Positions 6,764 through 8,900 of a DNA stretch of 8,900 nucleotides are shown here, piece after piece; position 1 is the stretch's first letter; each line of letters opens with the position of its first letter. The position numbers were made by a program, and so were the translations under genes. The stretch spans positions 1-8,900 of the forward strand of contig JAEDMB010000077.1 of NCBI GenBank assembly GCA_016303235.1, read 5' to 3'. Below the pieces are notes generated by a model, which made no database searches, had not been told where the DNA came from, and saw only the letters and a list, made by a program, of their open reading frames with translations. The stretch comes from Oscillospiraceae bacterium. Lineage in GTDB: Bacteria > Bacillota > Clostridia > Oscillospirales > Ruminococcaceae.

Positions 6764-7402
6764 TCAGAATCCATATTCTGCAAGAAAATCCCTTGTAATA
6801 TTGGATTTTCCTGTTTTATTGAAATTCAGAAATCTTTCAACATACTTTCCTATAATATCATTCTCAAGATTAACAGTGTCTCCGAGTTTTTTTTCGGATA
6901 ATATAGTTTCCTCGGAAGTATGCGGAATTATCGACACGCTGAAATTATCCTTTTCAACTCTTGCAACAGTAAGGCTTATTCCGTCAATAGCTATCGAACC
7001 TTTTTCGACTGTATACTTAATAATATTTTCACCTGCTGATATTTTATACCATACAGCATTGCCGTCTTTTTTTATATTTGCGATTTTTCCTGTACCGTCA
7101 ATGTGACCTGATACTATATGACCTCCGAAACGTCCGTTTGCAGACATTGCACGTTCAAGATTTACATGACTTCCCGTTTTAAGACTTCCAAGAGACGAAC
7201 GGCTGAAAGTTTCATTCATAACATCAGCAGTGAAAACTTTTCCCGAAAAGCTTGTGACTGTAAGGCATACACCGTTTACGGCAATACTGTCACCTATGTG
7301 AATGTCAGAAAATATTTTATCTGCCTGTATTTCAAGATACGCTTTCTGACCTCTTACGATTTTCTTTACTGTTCCGATTTCCTCAACTATTCCTGTAAAC
7401 AC
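6764..7402 (-). CDS. ribE: Riboflavin synthase (alpha chain), GTG start
   Basis: Riboflavin synthase dismutates two molecules of 6,7-dimethyl-8-ribityllumazine into riboflavin and the pyrimidine that RibH recycles. The 212-residue protein has the duplicated lumazine-binding barrel. Repeat 1 (about 1-97) begins MFTGIVEE and holds AVNGVCLTV and GRFGGHIVSGH. Repeat 2 (about 98-190) holds the matching AIDGISLTV. A C-terminal helix drives trimer formation in the family. The start is GTG at 7402, supported by AAGGTGA (7413-7407) just upstream and by the invariant FTGIVEE N-terminus. It overlaps the end of ribD by 16 bases, so translation is probably coupled. The gene is also called ribC or ribB in some species. 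Repeat sequences are complete. Confidence 0.97.
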   Translation of the reverse strand: MFTGIVEEIGTVKKIVRGQKAYLEIQADKIFSDIHIGDSIAVNGVCLTVTSFSGKVFTADVMNETFSRSSLGSLKTGSHVNLERAMSANGRFGGHIVSGHIDGTGKIANIKKDGNAVWYKISAGENIIKYTVEKGSIAIDGISLTVARVEKDNFSVSIIPHTSEETILSEKKLGDTVNLENDIIGKYVERFLNFNKTGKSNITRDFLAEYGF

Positions 7403-8496
7403 TTTTTCACCTTGCTTTCAATAAGAAAATCATCTCCGATTTGCCTTATATGAGAATCATATAGCATACAGGCATTTTCGGGAGAATCAAAACCAGTTCC
7501 GGAAACAGAAGTTTTTGAATTTTTTCCGCCGAAAATTTTCGGAGCAATATATGCCTGCACCTTGTCAACAATTCCGCTTTTAAGTGCTGACCAGTTAAGC
7601 TCTCCTCCGCCCTCTAAAATAACGCTGTCGATTTTCATTTTGCCGAGTTCGTCAATAAGCTGATTCAGATTAACATGATTTTCTTTCCTGTCTGTAACTA
7701 TAATCTGACAGCCTTTTTTTATATATTCTGACTGCTTTTCTGAATCATTACAGCACGTTGCGATTATTGTCGGAATTTCATTTGCAGTATTTATAATATT
7801 GCAGTCAAGAGGAGTTCTTAAATTTGTATCGCATATAATTCTTGTCGGATTGGAACCGTTTTCGATACGGCATGTAAGCATTGGATTATCATTGATAACT
7901 GTATTTACTCCGACCATTATTGCGGAATATCTGTGACGGTCTTTCTGAACGTTCATTCTTGCTGATTCTCCGGTAATCCATTTTGATTTGCCGTTATAAC
8001 ATGCAATTTTTCCGTCCATAGTCATGGCATACTTCATAATTACAAGTGGCTTTCCTGATGTAATATAATGAAAGAATACTTCATTCAGCCTGTCGCACTC
8101 ATCTTTAAGAATACCCTCATAAACTTCTATACCGTGATTTTTAAGAATTTCAGCACCCTTTCCGGATACAAGGGGATTCGGGTCTGATGAACCTATAAAT
8201 ACACGCTTTATCTTGTTTTCAATGACAGCTTCCGTACATGGCGGAGTCTTTCCGTAGTGACAGCAAGGCTCAAGAGTTACATATAAATCCGCACCTTCAG
8301 CGGAATTACCCGATGATTTGCAGTCGGCAAATGCATTTCTTTCCGCATGAAGTTCCCCGTATTTTTTATGATAGCCCTCTCCGATAATTCTGCCGTCCTT
8401 AACTATAACAGCTCCGACCATTGGATTAGGCGATACAAAACCCATTCCCTTTTTTGCAAGTTCAAGAGCCTTTCGCATATATTCTGAATCAGTCAT
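7387..8496 (-). CDS. ribD: Riboflavin deaminase/reductase
   Basis: RibD performs two successive steps on the GTP-derived pyrimidine: deamination of the ring by the N-terminal domain, then NADPH-dependent reduction of the ribosyl side chain by the C-terminal domain. The 369-residue length fits the family. The deaminase (about 1-145) has HAE with zinc ligand H50 and catalytic E52, and EPCCHYGKTPPC with zinc ligands C78 and C87. The reductase (about 148-369) has MTMDGKIA, SKWITGES, VGVNTVINDNPMLTCR, and ILEGGGELNWS near the nucleotide site. I start it at the ATG at 8496 because GGAGGA (8508-8503) is 6 bases upstream and MTDSEYMRKALELA is the usual family N-terminus. The frame stays open upstream to 8649, but that stretch is riboswitch. 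It is the first gene of the operon and overlaps ribE by 16 bases. Confidence 0.97.
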   Translation of the reverse strand: MTDSEYMRKALELAKKGMGFVSPNPMVGAVIVKDGRIIGEGYHKKYGELHAERNAFADCKSSGNSAEGADLYVTLEPCCHYGKTPPCTEAVIENKIKRVFIGSSDPNPLVSGKGAEILKNHGIEVYEGILKDECDRLNEVFFHYITSGKPLVIMKYAMTMDGKIACYNGKSKWITGESARMNVQKDRHRYSAIMVGVNTVINDNPMLTCRIENGSNPTRIICDTNLRTPLDCNIINTANEIPTIIATCCNDSEKQSEYIKKGCQIIVTDRKENHVNLNQLIDELGKMKIDSVILEGGGELNWSALKSGIVDKVQAYIAPKIFGGKNSKTSVSGTGFDSPENACMLYDSHIRQIGDDFLIESKVKKCLQE

Positions 8497-8502
8497 AAAA
8501 AA

Positions 8503-8508
8503 TCCTCC
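8503..8508 (-). promoter_or_regulatory. ribD ribosome binding site that sets the start
   Basis: GGAGGA on the minus strand lies 6 bases before the ATG at 8496 and immediately after the riboswitch terminator U run. It decides the start in favour of 8496 over the longer open frame beginning inside the aptamer. It lies outside the hairpin, so control is probably at transcription rather than by hiding this site. Confidence 0.9.
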
Positions 8509-8509
8509 G

Positions 8510-8540
8510 AAAAACAAAAACACCCTGATTATATCAGGGC
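8510..8540 (-). terminator. Riboswitch expression-platform terminator
   Basis: On the minus strand GCCCTGAT (8540-8533) and ATCAGGGT (8529-8522) pair with a short AUA loop, closed by one G-U pair, followed by G, five U, G, five U. It sits between the FMN aptamer and the ribD ribosome binding site. This is the expected place for a terminator that forms when FMN is bound and stops transcription of the riboflavin operon. Confidence 0.93.
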
Positions 8541-8554
8541 ATAGGAAAAGTATT

Positions 8555-8663
8555 ATCTTCTCTCGTCCGGACTTTAACCGTCGGTATCGGAATTGCACCG
8601 ATTCATGCCGTAAGGCTTGCGGACTTTTACCGCCGGTAGGGATTTTCACCCTGCCCCGAAGAT
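8555..8663 (-). ncRNA. FMN riboswitch (RFN element) aptamer
   Basis: The 109-base aptamer is closed by P1 ATCTTC/GAAGAT (8663-8658 with 8560-8555). On the minus strand it shows the RFN signature in order: CAGGGTGAAAATCCC, then ACCGGCGGTAAAAGTCCGC, then CGGTGCAATTCCGATACCG, and last ACGGTTAAAGTCCGGACGAG before P1 closes. These conserved blocks are diagnostic for the FMN-sensing family. It precedes ribD, with an intrinsic terminator 15 bases downstream, so it should shut off the whole ribD-ribE-ribBA-ribH-HAD transcript when FMN is plentiful. Confidence 0.97.
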
Positions 8664-8683
8664 TATAGTTTTTTTACAAGTAA

Positions 8684-8712
8684 ATTATATCACTGTATAT
8701 TTCAATTGTCAA
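8684..8712 (-). promoter_or_regulatory. Consensus sigma-A promoter of the riboflavin operon
   Basis: A perfect TTGACA (8712-8707), a 17-base spacer and a perfect TATAAT (8689-8684) read on the minus strand. Transcription should start near 8675-8677, about 12-14 bases before P1 of the FMN aptamer. Such an ideal promoter suits an operon whose output is set downstream by termination at the riboswitch. Confidence 0.93.
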
Positions 8713-8774
8713 TAGTAATTTTTATATATCGCAAACGTTTATTTATACATTGCCCTTGATATTTCTGCTGAATT

Positions 8775-8900
8775 TTAAAAATAATTTCCGTTTTCCGGTA
8801 TATCGTCCGGTGAAATCCATCTGACTTTGTCTGAAGCTTTACCGGTTTCTAAAAAATCTTTTATAACTTCCCATGCTAATTCTTTTGGTAAAAAAAGTCC
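8775..8900 (-). CDS. Partial gene, C-terminus of a possible Imm1-family immunity protein
   Basis: The frame is open from the right window edge for 41 codons to a TAA at 8775-8777, so only the C-terminus is visible and the start lies outside. The tail reads as a beta strand ending FLPKELAWEV, a helix, and FLETGKASDKVRWIS. The pattern of a proline-bearing strand, a helix and then FxxTGxxxxxVxW matches my memory of the C-terminus of Imm1-type immunity proteins, which are small cytoplasmic proteins that protect against polymorphic or contact-dependent toxins. With 41 residues this is a suggestion only. No toxin is visible here. It stops about 62 bases before the riboflavin promoter -35, and I see no clear terminator between them, so some readthrough into the rib leader is possible. 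An unrelated small protein is the alternative. Confidence 0.65.
   Translation of the reverse strand, partial: GLFLPKELAWEVIKDFLETGKASDKVRWISPDDIPENGNYF

Noticed and set aside
6578..7453. Plus-strand open frames opposite ribBA and ribE
   Set aside because: They overlap conserved enzyme domains on the other strand, lack start signals, and show no protein family pattern.
8713..8774. Possible terminator after the Imm1-like gene
   Set aside because: Only a short palindrome (AAACGTTT) and AT-rich sequence are present; no stem with a following U run can be drawn on the minus strand.
1..8900. CRISPR array, insertion sequence, tRNA or rRNA gene, attachment site
   Set aside because: No regularly spaced direct repeats, transposase motif, terminal inverted repeats or tRNA-like cloverleaf was seen on either strand by eye.

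Overview
The window looks like a chromosomal stretch of a low-GC Firmicute, most likely a Clostridia/Ruminococcaceae-type gut anaerobe. This is inferred from AT-rich coding sequence, strong AGGAGG-type ribosome binding sites, a T-box leader in front of pheST, an FMN riboswitch in front of a ribD-ribE-ribBA-ribH operon, and a Cys-cluster PheS. Species cannot be fixed from the sequence alone. Nearly all genes lie on the minus strand, so the window is described here from right to left in transcription order.

Right edge (8775-8900, minus): the last 41 codons of a gene cut by the window edge. They resemble the C-terminus of Imm1-type immunity proteins (moderate to low confidence).

Riboflavin operon (about 8712 down to 4380, minus): a consensus sigma-A promoter (TTGACA-17-TATAAT), an FMN (RFN) aptamer, an intrinsic terminator acting as expression platform, then ribD (deaminase/reductase), ribE (riboflavin synthase), ribBA (DHBP synthase/GTP cyclohydrolase II), ribH (lumazine synthase) and a HAD-family phosphatase. 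The last start codon overlaps the ribH stop (TAATG). Together the four rib genes cover all known steps from GTP and ribulose-5-phosphate to riboflavin except the dephosphorylation of the pyrimidine intermediate. The coupled HAD gene is a natural candidate for that step.

Middle (3779-4402, plus): one small gene for a two-transmembrane protein of unknown function, with its own extended -10 promoter and a very strong terminator. The left arm-loop-right arm of that terminator overlaps the last codons and stop of the convergent HAD gene.

Left part (3769 down to 7, minus): a promoter back to back with that of the small membrane-protein gene, a T-box leader with a Phe specifier (UUC), a competing antiterminator and terminator, then pheS and pheT, the two subunits of phenylalanyl-tRNA synthetase. 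The T-box is recognisable by architecture but has an atypical T-box sequence: UGGU is kept and the usual ACC is not.

The most interesting points are the HAD phosphatase as candidate missing riboflavin enzyme, the non-canonical T-box, the possible mutually exclusive pairing in the FMN riboswitch, and the partial Imm1-like gene at the edge. Most of the window is otherwise ordinary housekeeping sequence.
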